A stretch of DNA of 64,000 nucleotides, taken from contig CABIXV010000007.1 of NCBI GenBank assembly GCA_902362775.1, positions 1-64,000 on the forward strand, written 5' to 3'. Within the stretch, counting starts at the first letter, position 1, and every line of letters starts with the position of its first letter. Position numbers and translations under genes: made by a program. This document shows, piece after piece, positions 57,215-64,000 of the stretch. The notes beneath the pieces were generated by a model. That model searched no databases. It was given only the letters and a program-made list of their open reading frames with translations, and was not told the DNA's origin. Origin of the DNA: Clostridiales bacterium (GTDB lineage Bacteria > Bacillota > Clostridia > Oscillospirales > Oscillospiraceae).

Positions 57215-58282
57215 ATGGCAAAAGAACTTTGGAAGGGGAACGAGGCCATCGCTCAGGCGGCTATCCGAGCCGGCTGCGACTGCTTCTTCGGATACCCCAT
57301 CACACCCCAGAATGAGATACCGGAATATATGTCCCTCCATATGCCCAAACTGGGCCGGGTCTTTGTCCAGTCTGAGTCAGAGGTAGCCGCCATCAACATG
57401 GTGTACGGCGCCGCCTCCTCCGGTAAGCGGGCCATGACCTCATCCTCCTCTCCGGGCGTCAGCCTGAAGCAGGAGGGCATCAGCTACCTGGCCGGCGCGG
57501 AGCTGCCCGCCGTGATCGTTAACGTGATGCGGGGCGGCCCCGGCTTGGGGTCCATCCAGCCCTCCCAGGCCGACTACTACCAGGCCACCCGTGGCGGCGG
57601 GAATGGCGACTACCGCACCATCGTTCTGGCTCCCTGCAACATCCAGGAGGCTGTGGATTTGACACAAGAGGCATTTGACTTGGCCGACTGCTACCGCAAT
57701 CCAGTGGTGGTGCTGGCTGACGGTATGATCGGCCAGATGATGGAGCCCATCGAATGGCACGATATCCCCAAGCGGGAACTGCCCCCCAAGGACTGGGCGG
57801 CAAGCGGACGAAACGGAAGGGCCCACAACAACTTCGTTACCTCCCTGTTCATCGAGGCCCAGGCCTGCGAGGAGCACGACCTGGCCATCCAGGCCAAGTA
57901 TGACTTGATTGAGGAGCGGGAGATCCGCTGGGAGGAGAAGAACACCCAGGACTGCCAGGTGCTGCTGGTGGCCTATGGCACGCCCTCCCGCATCACCATG
58001 TCCGCCATCGAGCAACTGGCGGAGCGGGGCGTCAAAGCCGGTCTGTTCCGACCCATTACCCTGTGGCCCTTCCCCTATGCGGCGCTGAAAAAGGCAGCCA
58101 GTCAGGCCAGCGTCCAGGCTGTGCTGACCGTGGAGATGAGCCTGGGGCAGATGGTAGACGATGTTCGTCTGGCTGTCGAGGGGGAAAAGCCTGTTTATTT
58201 CGAGGGCCGTGCCGGCGGCAGCATTCCCACGCTGACCCAAATCGTGGACGCGGCCGAACGGGCGCTGAAGGGAGGCAAGTGA
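57215..58282 (+). CDS. vorB: 2-oxoacid:ferredoxin oxidoreductase alpha subunit (VorB/KorA type)
   Basis: The 355-aa subunit shows the pyrimidine-binding domain of the PFOR superfamily: KGNEAIAQAAIRAGCDCFFG, YPITPQNEIPEYMS, SESEVAAINMVYGAASSGKR, and the transketolase C-terminal part. Subunit count and motifs match valine/2-ketoisovalerate or 2-oxoglutarate enzymes (four-subunit form) rather than pyruvate enzyme; the precise substrate cannot be fixed here. GGGGGAAGAAG precedes ATG 57215. Confidence 0.92.
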   Translation: MAKELWKGNEAIAQAAIRAGCDCFFGYPITPQNEIPEYMSLHMPKLGRVFVQSESEVAAINMVYGAASSGKRAMTSSSSPGVSLKQEGISYLAGAELPAVIVNVMRGGPGLGSIQPSQADYYQATRGGGNGDYRTIVLAPCNIQEAVDLTQEAFDLADCYRNPVVVLADGMIGQMMEPIEWHDIPKRELPPKDWAASGRNGRAHNNFVTSLFIEAQACEEHDLAIQAKYDLIEEREIRWEEKNTQDCQVLLVAYGTPSRITMSAIEQLAERGVKAGLFRPITLWPFPYAALKKAASQASVQAVLTVEMSLGQMVDDVRLAVEGEKPVYFEGRAGGSIPTLTQIVDAAERALKGGK

Positions 58283-58283
58283 G

Positions 58284-59027
58284 ATGACGACTGTATATAA
58301 AAAGACTGCCGGCCTCCAGGATACGGAGCTGCACTACTGCCCTGGATGCAGCCATGGCATTGTACATAAGCTGATTGGTGAGGTCATGGAGGAGCTGGGC
58401 ATTATCGACAGCACCATCTGTGTGTGCCCTGTTGGCTGTTCTGTCTTTGCGGGCAGTTACTTCGCCTGCGACGCTGTCGAGGCCGCCCACGGCCGGGCTC
58501 CCGCTGCCGCCACCGGCATCAAGCGGACCCACCCGGACCAGCCTGTGTTCACCTATCAGGGGGACGGCGACCTGGCCTCTATCGGCGCCGCTGAAATCGT
58601 CCACGCCGCTATGCGGGGCGAGAAATTCACTACCATCTTTATCAACAACGCCATCTATGGCATGACGGGTGGCCAGATGGCGCCCACTACCCTGATCGGA
58701 CAGCGGGCCACCACCGCGCCCATGGGCCGGACAGAGGAACTCCACGGCAAGCCCATACGGGTGGCTGAGATGCTGTCCACTCTGGACGGCCTGGTATACG
58801 CGGAGCGGGTGTGCGTGGCCGATATCCCCAACATTGTCAAGGCCAAAAAGGCCATCAAGAAGGCATTTACCAAGCAGATGAACAACGAGGGATTCACCTT
58901 CGTGGAAGTGCTGTGTGCCTGCCCCACCAACTGGGGCATGACCACCCTGGATGCTAACCGCTGGGTGCTGGATAAGATGGCGGAGTATTATCCTTTGGGC
59001 GTCATCAAGGAGGTGGCTGACCAGTGA
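58284..59027 (+). CDS. vorA: 2-oxoacid:ferredoxin oxidoreductase beta subunit (TPP-binding)
   Basis: The 247-aa subunit has the TPP motif GDGDLASIGAAEIVHAA with the NNAIYGMTGGQMAPTT end, and the Fe-S ligand cysteines CPGCSHG and CVCPVGCS. It binds thiamine diphosphate and decarboxylates the 2-oxoacid together with alpha. One base separates it from the alpha stop; it overlaps the gamma start. Confidence 0.93.
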   Translation: MTTVYKKTAGLQDTELHYCPGCSHGIVHKLIGEVMEELGIIDSTICVCPVGCSVFAGSYFACDAVEAAHGRAPAAATGIKRTHPDQPVFTYQGDGDLASIGAAEIVHAAMRGEKFTTIFINNAIYGMTGGQMAPTTLIGQRATTAPMGRTEELHGKPIRVAEMLSTLDGLVYAERVCVADIPNIVKAKKAIKKAFTKQMNNEGFTFVEVLCACPTNWGMTTLDANRWVLDKMAEYYPLGVIKEVADQ

Positions 59028-59557
59028 AAAAGGAGATCGTGATTGCCGGCTTCGGCGGTCAGGGCGTTATGTCCATCGGCAAATCTTTGGTAGAGGCCGG
59101 ATTGGAGGAGGGGCTGGAGGTCTCCTGGGTCCCGTCCTACGGCCCGGAGATGCGGGGCGGTACCGCAAACTGTTCTGTCATCATGTCCGATGAGCCTGTG
59201 GGCTCCCCCATCGTCTATCACCCCACGGAGCTGATTGCCATGAACGGCCCTTCTTTGAAGAAGTTTGAGGACGAGGTGGTCCCCGGCGGCACCGTCTTTT
59301 TGAACAGTTCCATTATCAAGGAAAAGGTGGACCGGGAAGACCTGCGTGTTATCCAGGTCCCCTGCGACACCATTGCCAACGAGCTGGGCAACGGAAAGGT
59401 GGCCAACATGGTTATGCTAGGCGCCTATATCGCCGCCACCGGCGCCCTGAAGGCGGATACTCTGCGGGAGATGATCCGGCAGATGTTCACTGGGCCTAAG
59501 GCCAAGCTGGTGGACCTGAACATGACCGCTTTGGCCAGGGGCATGGAGTGCGTCTGA
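59024..59557 (+). CDS. 2-oxoacid:ferredoxin oxidoreductase gamma subunit
   Basis: The 177-aa subunit begins KEIVIAGFGGQGVMSIGKSL and contains PSYGPEMRGGTANCSVIMS, typical of the CoA-binding gamma domain (POR_N-like). It completes the alpha-beta-gamma-delta set, making acyl-CoA plus CO2 and reduced ferredoxin, the electron donor for Rnf encoded at the right edge. Confidence 0.93.
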   Translation: MKKEIVIAGFGGQGVMSIGKSLVEAGLEEGLEVSWVPSYGPEMRGGTANCSVIMSDEPVGSPIVYHPTELIAMNGPSLKKFEDEVVPGGTVFLNSSIIKEKVDREDLRVIQVPCDTIANELGNGKVANMVMLGAYIAATGALKADTLREMIRQMFTGPKAKLVDLNMTALARGMECV

Positions 59558-59573
59558 ACTGCGAAAATCGAAG

Positions 59574-59612
59574 AGAGGAGCGGGACCTCATCAGAGGTCC
59601 CGCTCCTCTTTT
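59574..59612 (+). terminator. Terminator after oxidoreductase operon
   Basis: Perfect 15-bp stem AGAGGAGCGGGACCT / AGGTCCCGCTCCTCT with T-run. Confidence 0.9.
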
Positions 59613-59628
59613 AATGTTAGGGGAGGGC

Positions 59629-61845
59629 TTAGAACTTGTCGTACAGGGCGCGAATCAGGATGATGGCCTCCTCCACGGTGGTGTTGGCCACAGGAGCGAC
59701 GCCGTCGCCCTTGCCGCTCATCAGACCATTATTGGTCAGCTTGGCCACAGCGGGCTTGGCCCAGTCGGCAATCTGGTCCACATCGTTGAACCGGCTGGCA
59801 TCCACCTGGGTGCTGGTGTCGGTCAGGGTGGTAGAGTCATTGGCCTGGTCCACATACTCAATGACCTTGTTCAGCATGACACAGATCTCCTGGCGGGTGA
59901 TCTTATCGCTGGGGGCGAAGATACCCTCGCCCTTGCCGGAGGTGACGCCAGCGGCCACAGCCTTCAGTACCATGGGATCGCTGGTGTCGGTGAAGGACTG
60001 GGTAGAGGGGGTGATCTCCTTGCCGGTGGCCTCTTCAATCAGGTTGACAGCCAGCTCGGCAAACTGCAGGCGGGTGATCTGGTCCTGATACAGGCCCTCG
60101 GTGCGGTCGGTGATTAGCTTCTTGTCCTTGGCGTCGGCGATGAGCTCGGCAGCCCAGGCGGAGGGCTGTTGTGTGCCGGGCGTGGGGTCGGCAGGCTGGG
60201 TGGAGGTGCCGGGTACATTCAGGGTGTAGGTCTTGCTGGAGCGGGAGAACTGGCCGCCGCTGGCCTCTGCCTTGACGGTGTGGCTGCCGCCGCCCAGAGC
60301 GGCCAGGTCGAGCTCATAGTAGTAAGGGGCCTGGGTGCTGGTGTGGACCAGCTTATCGTCCACATAGTATTTGACTGTGTTGGTCTTCTTGCCGGGGAAG
60401 CTGACATAGGAGGCCAGCTTCAGTGTGCTGTCGCCAGCGGAAAGGGCGGTCTTGTCCAGCGTTTCCCAGCCGGTGGCGGAGCCGTCCACCTCATCCAGAT
60501 AGGCGCCGTTGTTGCGGATGGCGTTCTGATAGGTGGAGGACACGGAGGAATTGCCGTTGAGCATATACTTAAATCCGCTGTCGGGGTCGGCGTTGAAGTA
60601 GAACACAGCCTTTACCTGGGGATAGACCATGTTGATATAGGAATAGAACCAGTTAAGCTGCTCCACGGCGAAGGAGGTCAGGTCGGTGCCGGAGCTGTTG
60701 CGATAGGCAAAGCCGCACTCGCTGACCATAACGGGCTTGTTGTGGGACACGGCCAGGTCGATGATAGGCTTGATGGTGACCATGGGGTCATGGTCATAGA
60801 TGCCAAGGCCGTAGTAGGCGTCATTGCCGTAGCCGGTATAGTCAAAGCTGTAAGAGGAGGTGCCGCTGTAACCGGCATAGTTGGTGTTGTGATAGGTGGA
60901 CATACCGACCCAATCCACATACTGGTCTCCGGGATAGAAATCGGCAATGGTCCGGTTCCGGTTGCTGATATTGTCCGGGGAGAAAACCATCTGGATGTTG
61001 CTGTACCGGCTGGCGGCGTCGGCCACCTTGCGGAAGGCCTGGATATAGGTAGCGGGGTCACAGTCGGACCAGTTGTTCATCTCGGCGCCCACCCGGAGCA
61101 AGACAGTGGCATCCAAGCTGCCCAGAGCCCGTAAGCTTTCCTCAATATAGCTGTCAGCGGACAGAACGGCCTGGGCTCCGGCGGTGCCCTCAGGGCTGAA
61201 GTTCCAGGCAAACTCGATGACGCCGCCGTTTGCCGCCTCCCGGAAAGCGGGCGAGCAGTCCATGTAGTAGTCGATCCAGTAGTCCACAGAGTAGCTGTCA
61301 CCGAAGGTGACATAGATCAGAGAGGCGGAGCCGCCGGTGGTGGAGCTGTCCGCCGGGGTGCCATACCAAGTCCCGGTCTTGGGGCCTACCGCATAGGGGG
61401 AGGCGCTGTCGTCGCTCTGGGCGTAGATGGTGACATTCTGGGCGGCTTTCAGGTAAGCCATCCGAGCGTCCACGTTGAGCAAGGTATCCTTGTAACTGCG
61501 AATGTTCTGGTCCAGCCAGCTGGCAAAGGTGCGCTGCCGTTCCAGCCACAGGATAGCGCCATCGATGTCGCCCTTCATCTCACAGGCCCAGGAGGCCCGG
61601 CCAGCCTTGGGCTCTAGGTTGTAGCACACATCCTCGCCCAGGCCCAGGGGCATCAGCAGGTCATAAGTCTGCTGGGCTACGGAGATGACTTGTTCAGGGC
61701 TCTTGGCAGCCACAGCCTCATCCCAGGCGGAATGGAGCTTCCAATAGGCGGAAGGGTAGGTGAAGGCAGAGGCGGTGAAGCACATGCCCGTCACCATGAC
61801 TGCCGCCAGAGCGGCGGACAGCAGTCTGCGCATGTTTTTTTTCAT
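59629..61845 (-). CDS. SLH-anchored GH26-like glycoside hydrolase
   Basis: The 738-aa protein has a signal peptide (about 1-27), an N-terminal helical region (about 28-130), a GH26-like barrel (about 150-455) with a probable acid/base Glu in LLRVGAEMNNWSDCD (about 255) and nucleophile Glu in VMVSECGFAYRN (about 374), an Ig-like domain (about 465-545) and three C-terminal SLH repeats (about 565-738, each with 'F-x-D' and 'R-x-E' patterns such as LQFAELAVNLIEEAT and TRQEICVMLNKVIE). GH26 enzymes cut mannans or related polymers. Surface-anchored to pyruvylated wall polymer. Own promoter. Confidence 0.85.
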   Translation of the reverse strand: MKKNMRRLLSAALAAVMVTGMCFTASAFTYPSAYWKLHSAWDEAVAAKSPEQVISVAQQTYDLLMPLGLGEDVCYNLEPKAGRASWACEMKGDIDGAILWLERQRTFASWLDQNIRSYKDTLLNVDARMAYLKAAQNVTIYAQSDDSASPYAVGPKTGTWYGTPADSSTTGGSASLIYVTFGDSYSVDYWIDYYMDCSPAFREAANGGVIEFAWNFSPEGTAGAQAVLSADSYIEESLRALGSLDATVLLRVGAEMNNWSDCDPATYIQAFRKVADAASRYSNIQMVFSPDNISNRNRTIADFYPGDQYVDWVGMSTYHNTNYAGYSGTSSYSFDYTGYGNDAYYGLGIYDHDPMVTIKPIIDLAVSHNKPVMVSECGFAYRNSSGTDLTSFAVEQLNWFYSYINMVYPQVKAVFYFNADPDSGFKYMLNGNSSVSSTYQNAIRNNGAYLDEVDGSATGWETLDKTALSAGDSTLKLASYVSFPGKKTNTVKYYVDDKLVHTSTQAPYYYELDLAALGGGSHTVKAEASGGQFSRSSKTYTLNVPGTSTQPADPTPGTQQPSAWAAELIADAKDKKLITDRTEGLYQDQITRLQFAELAVNLIEEATGKEITPSTQSFTDTSDPMVLKAVAAGVTSGKGEGIFAPSDKITRQEICVMLNKVIEYVDQANDSTTLTDTSTQVDASRFNDVDQIADWAKPAVAKLTNNGLMSGKGDGVAPVANTTVEEAIILIRALYDKF

Positions 61846-61902
61846 CTAAAATTCCTCCCTTATCCATTTTTACCGCGCGCAAGGCGGCGCAGATATACTT
61901 AA

Positions 61903-61931
61903 ATTATAATGTAAAAAATATTTTTAGACAA
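61903..61931 (-). promoter_or_regulatory. Promoter for GH26-like SLH gene
   Basis: On the minus strand TTGTCT (61931-61926) and TATAAT (61908-61903), 17 bp apart. Confidence 0.75.
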
Positions 61932-62015
61932 TAGGGCTGGCCGCATAGGGAGAAAATCCTCCCTATTGCGGAAGAAAAACACGGGGATCGGATTGTGAAC
62001 TTTTCGTGAAAAGGC

Positions 62016-62044
62016 TGGACAGAAAAGCTGGGTTGGATTATGAT
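62016..62044 (+). promoter_or_regulatory. Promoter for rnf operon
   Basis: TGGACA (62016-62021) and TATGAT (62039-62044), 17-bp spacing, about 70 bases before rnfC. Confidence 0.6.
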
Positions 62045-62115
62045 ATATTCTGCTACAAAATGGAGTTTTACCACGTATTTTCTCCAAAAGAGGGAAAATA
62101 CAGGGAGGTTAGTCA

Positions 62116-63444
62116 ATGCGAGGTTCCTTTTTCGGGGGAGTACACCCCGTTACAAGAAAAGAGCTTACCCGCCGCAAGCACCTGACCCAGCTGGACCGGC
62201 CGCCGGAGCAGGTGGCTATCCCGCTGCGTATGAGTGCTGGAGAGGAATCTGTCCCTCTGGTCAAGCCTGGGGACCTGGTGGAGGTGGGACAGCCAATCGC
62301 CGGCCCGGGACCGGGCGGCGCGGCTGTCCATGCCAGCGTATCCGGCCGGGTTTCGGCGATCCGGGAACAGCCCCACCCCTGGGGCGGACAGTCGGTGGCG
62401 GTGGTGATCCGTAACGACGGACAGGATACCCCCTGGTCTGGCCGGCCAGAGCCGGTCATTTTGGAGGAGGTCACGCTAGATCTGCTGCTGGACCGGGTGC
62501 GGGAGGCTGGCGTCGTGGGCATGGGGGGCGGCGCGGTCCCCACAGTCCAAAAGCTGGAACAGGCGGCCGGAAAAGTGGACACTGTGATCATCAATGGGGC
62601 GGAGTGCGAGCCCTATGTCACCGCGGATCACCGGCTGCTGCTGGAGCGCAGTGACCAGATCTTACAGGTCACTCAGGTCCTGGCCCGCTGCCTGGGGGCC
62701 CATCGGGCGGTGGTGGTTACCGAGGGTGACAAGCTTAACGCCGCCGAGGTCATTGAGCGCCGCCTTCGAAAACGGGGCGGCAAGGTGGAACTACGTACCC
62801 TTCGGACCCGCTATCCCCTGGGGGGAGAGAAGCAGATCATCCAGACCGTCACCGGCCGCGAGGTCCCACTGGGGAAGGCGGCCTGGGAGGAGAAATGTCT
62901 GGTGCTGAATGTGGCCACGGTCTTTGCCATTCAGGAGGCCCTGGTGAAAGGAAAGGCCCTGACCCACCGGGCTGTGACGGTCACCGGCGGAGCGGTGGTC
63001 CGGCCCCGGAATCTCTGGGTGCCGATCGGCACACCACTGCGCGTTCTGCTGGAGTCCGCGGGGGGGCTGCGGGAGCGGCCTGAGCTGATCCTTACCGGCG
63101 GCCCTATGATGGGGGTAGCCCAAGAGGACCTGGAGGCCCCCGTTGTAAAAAATACCAACTGCGTCGTCTGTCTGACGCAGGAGGAGCGAAGACGGGATGG
63201 GCCAGAAGGGGTATGTATCCGCTGTGGGAAATGCGTGGCCGCCTGCCCCATGCACCTGGCGCCTATGTTTATTGCCCGTGCCCTCCGTCAGCGGGAGTGG
63301 AGGCAGCTGGACCGCCTCCATGTAGAGGACTGTATCTCCTGCGGCTGCTGCTCCTATATCTGCCCGGCCCAGATCCCGCTGGTGGATCTGGTACGACAGG
63401 CGGCGAAGCACGTGGGAAAGGGGGTGGACAGCCATGGGGCCTGA
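62116..63444 (+). CDS. rnfC: Electron transport complex subunit RnfC
   Basis: The 442-aa subunit has the N-terminal RnfC barrel (VHPVTRKELTRRKHLTQLDR start, PLRMSAGEESVPLVKPGDLV), the FMN/NADH region VVGMGGGAVPTVQKLEQ, the SLBB part, and two [4Fe-4S] motifs: CIRCGKCVAACP and CISCGCCSYICP. It is the NADH-binding entry or exit point of the ferredoxin:NAD+ Rnf complex that pumps Na+ or H+. GGGAGG ribosome site. Overlaps rnfD. Confidence 0.96.
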   Translation: MRGSFFGGVHPVTRKELTRRKHLTQLDRPPEQVAIPLRMSAGEESVPLVKPGDLVEVGQPIAGPGPGGAAVHASVSGRVSAIREQPHPWGGQSVAVVIRNDGQDTPWSGRPEPVILEEVTLDLLLDRVREAGVVGMGGGAVPTVQKLEQAAGKVDTVIINGAECEPYVTADHRLLLERSDQILQVTQVLARCLGAHRAVVVTEGDKLNAAEVIERRLRKRGGKVELRTLRTRYPLGGEKQIIQTVTGREVPLGKAAWEEKCLVLNVATVFAIQEALVKGKALTHRAVTVTGGAVVRPRNLWVPIGTPLRVLLESAGGLRERPELILTGGPMMGVAQEDLEAPVVKNTNCVVCLTQEERRRDGPEGVCIRCGKCVAACPMHLAPMFIARALRQREWRQLDRLHVEDCISCGCCSYICPAQIPLVDLVRQAAKHVGKGVDSHGA

Positions 63445-64000
63445 TTTGATGCCGGTCCGGCGGATGTCCCCCCAGCTGCGGCAGCCGGCCAATACGCGGG
63501 CCATGATGGTCGATGTGATGGTGGCTCTGGTGCCGGCGCTGGCTATGGGAGTCTTTATGTTTGGCGTCCGGGTGCTGGTGCTGGCTGCAATCTCTGTGGC
63601 CTCCTGTGTCCTGTTTGAGTTTCTGTACCGCCGGATGGTGGGGGAAAGCGACTCCGTCCGGGATCTGTCCGCCTGTGTCACCGGGCTGCTGCTGGCCATG
63701 AGCCTGCCGGCCACCGCCTCTTACTGGGTGCCAGTGCTGGGCGGGGCCTTCGCCATTGTGGTGGTCAAACAGTTTTACGGCGGCCTGGGCAAGAACTTTA
63801 TGAACCCGGCCCTGGGGGGACGGATGCTGCTGGCCACCTTCCCCATGCTGATGACCAACTGGTCGGAGGCTATGGACCGCCTCCCCCTGCTGGGAGTGGA
63901 CGCGGTGTCTGCCGCCACGCCTATGTCTTACCTCCACCAAGGAGTCCTGCCTCCTCAGGAGCTGTCCCAGCTTCTGCTGGGCCAAAGGGGGGGCTGCATG
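63434..64000 (+). CDS. rnfD: Electron transport complex subunit RnfD (partial, runs off window)
   Basis: The frame opens at ATG 63434, overlapping the rnfC end, and stays open to the last base (189 codons seen). It reads MPVRRMSPQLRQPANTRAMM then a run of membrane helices, KNFMNPALGGRML, and DAVSAATPMSYLHQG, where the Thr after Ser-Ala-Ala matches the covalent-FMN site of RnfD/NqrB. A second ATG at 63449 is also possible. The downstream part is outside the window. Confidence 0.92.
   Translation, partial: MGPDLMPVRRMSPQLRQPANTRAMMVDVMVALVPALAMGVFMFGVRVLVLAAISVASCVLFEFLYRRMVGESDSVRDLSACVTGLLLAMSLPATASYWVPVLGGAFAIVVVKQFYGGLGKNFMNPALGGRMLLATFPMLMTNWSEAMDRLPLLGVDAVSAATPMSYLHQGVLPPQELSQLLLGQRGGCM

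Overview
The window looks like chromosomal DNA of an anaerobic, spore-former-type Bacillota, most likely a Clostridia member of the Oscillospiraceae (Flavonifractor/Pseudoflavonifractor-like). This is inferred from moderately high GC, strong AGGAGG ribosome binding sites, TTGACA/TATAAT promoters, a T-box leader, a CIRCE element, SLH-domain surface proteins with a CsaB-type enzyme, a ferredoxin-dependent 2-oxoacid oxidoreductase, Rnf genes and rubredoxin-type oxidoreductases. No database search was possible, so the genus is a guess.

Layout. 1-290: tRNA-Glu and 5S rRNA with a terminator. 340-7697: housekeeping and metabolic genes (membrane-anchored PstS-like protein, DUF1643 protein, flavin reductase-rubredoxin fusion, EamA transporter, sfsA, rpe/DUF4177/recR, ilvA). 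7895-12212: xpaC/telA stress cluster with two tiny membrane proteins, a TPM-domain protein and a two-OB-fold SSB-like protein. 12261-17282: complete branched-chain amino acid ABC transporter (livF,G,M,H,K order on the plus coordinate, transcribed leftwards). 17534-18310: PdaB-like polysaccharide deacetylase. 18882-22800: IclR regulator, two KDPG aldolases around a KDG kinase, and a kduD remnant, flanked by gene-poor relic-like DNA. 22996-25158: T-box-controlled thrS. 25263-27097: second rubredoxin fusion and an ECF-sigma/membrane-protein pair. 27351-28836: an isolated phage-type lysis cassette. 29207-39408: CorC-like exporter, ArsR-NifX fusion, UPF0210/ACT pair, YfbR, XRE and TetR regulators, PutP symporter, YtrA-type regulator with its ABC transporter. 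39673-43838: PstS-like lipoprotein and CIRCE-controlled htpG. 43912-54374: SLH-anchored phosphodiester glycosidase facing a murJ-led cell-wall polysaccharide cluster that ends in a glycosyltransferase-CsaB fusion. 54428-59557: dus, GntR regulator and a VOR/KOR-type oxidoreductase operon headed by a P-loop ATPase. 59629-61845: SLH-anchored GH26-like enzyme. 62116-64000: rnfC and the start of rnfD, running off the window.

How parts fit together. The most coherent theme is the cell surface: the 46998-54374 operon looks dedicated to making, flipping, polymerising and pyruvylating a secondary cell wall polymer, and two large SLH proteins (43912-46794 and 59629-61845), plus perhaps the lysis-cassette amidase with an SLH-like tail, would bind that pyruvylated polymer. 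The second theme is low-potential electron metabolism (ferredoxin-reducing 2-oxoacid oxidoreductase feeding Rnf) with rubredoxin fusions for oxygen or peroxide defence. The strongest candidates for undescribed biology are the GT-CsaB fusion with its DUF4330 pair, the orphan lysis cassette with an ATC-started first gene, the ArsR-NifX fusion with an internal ribosome binding site, and the XpaC/TelA/TPM membrane cluster.
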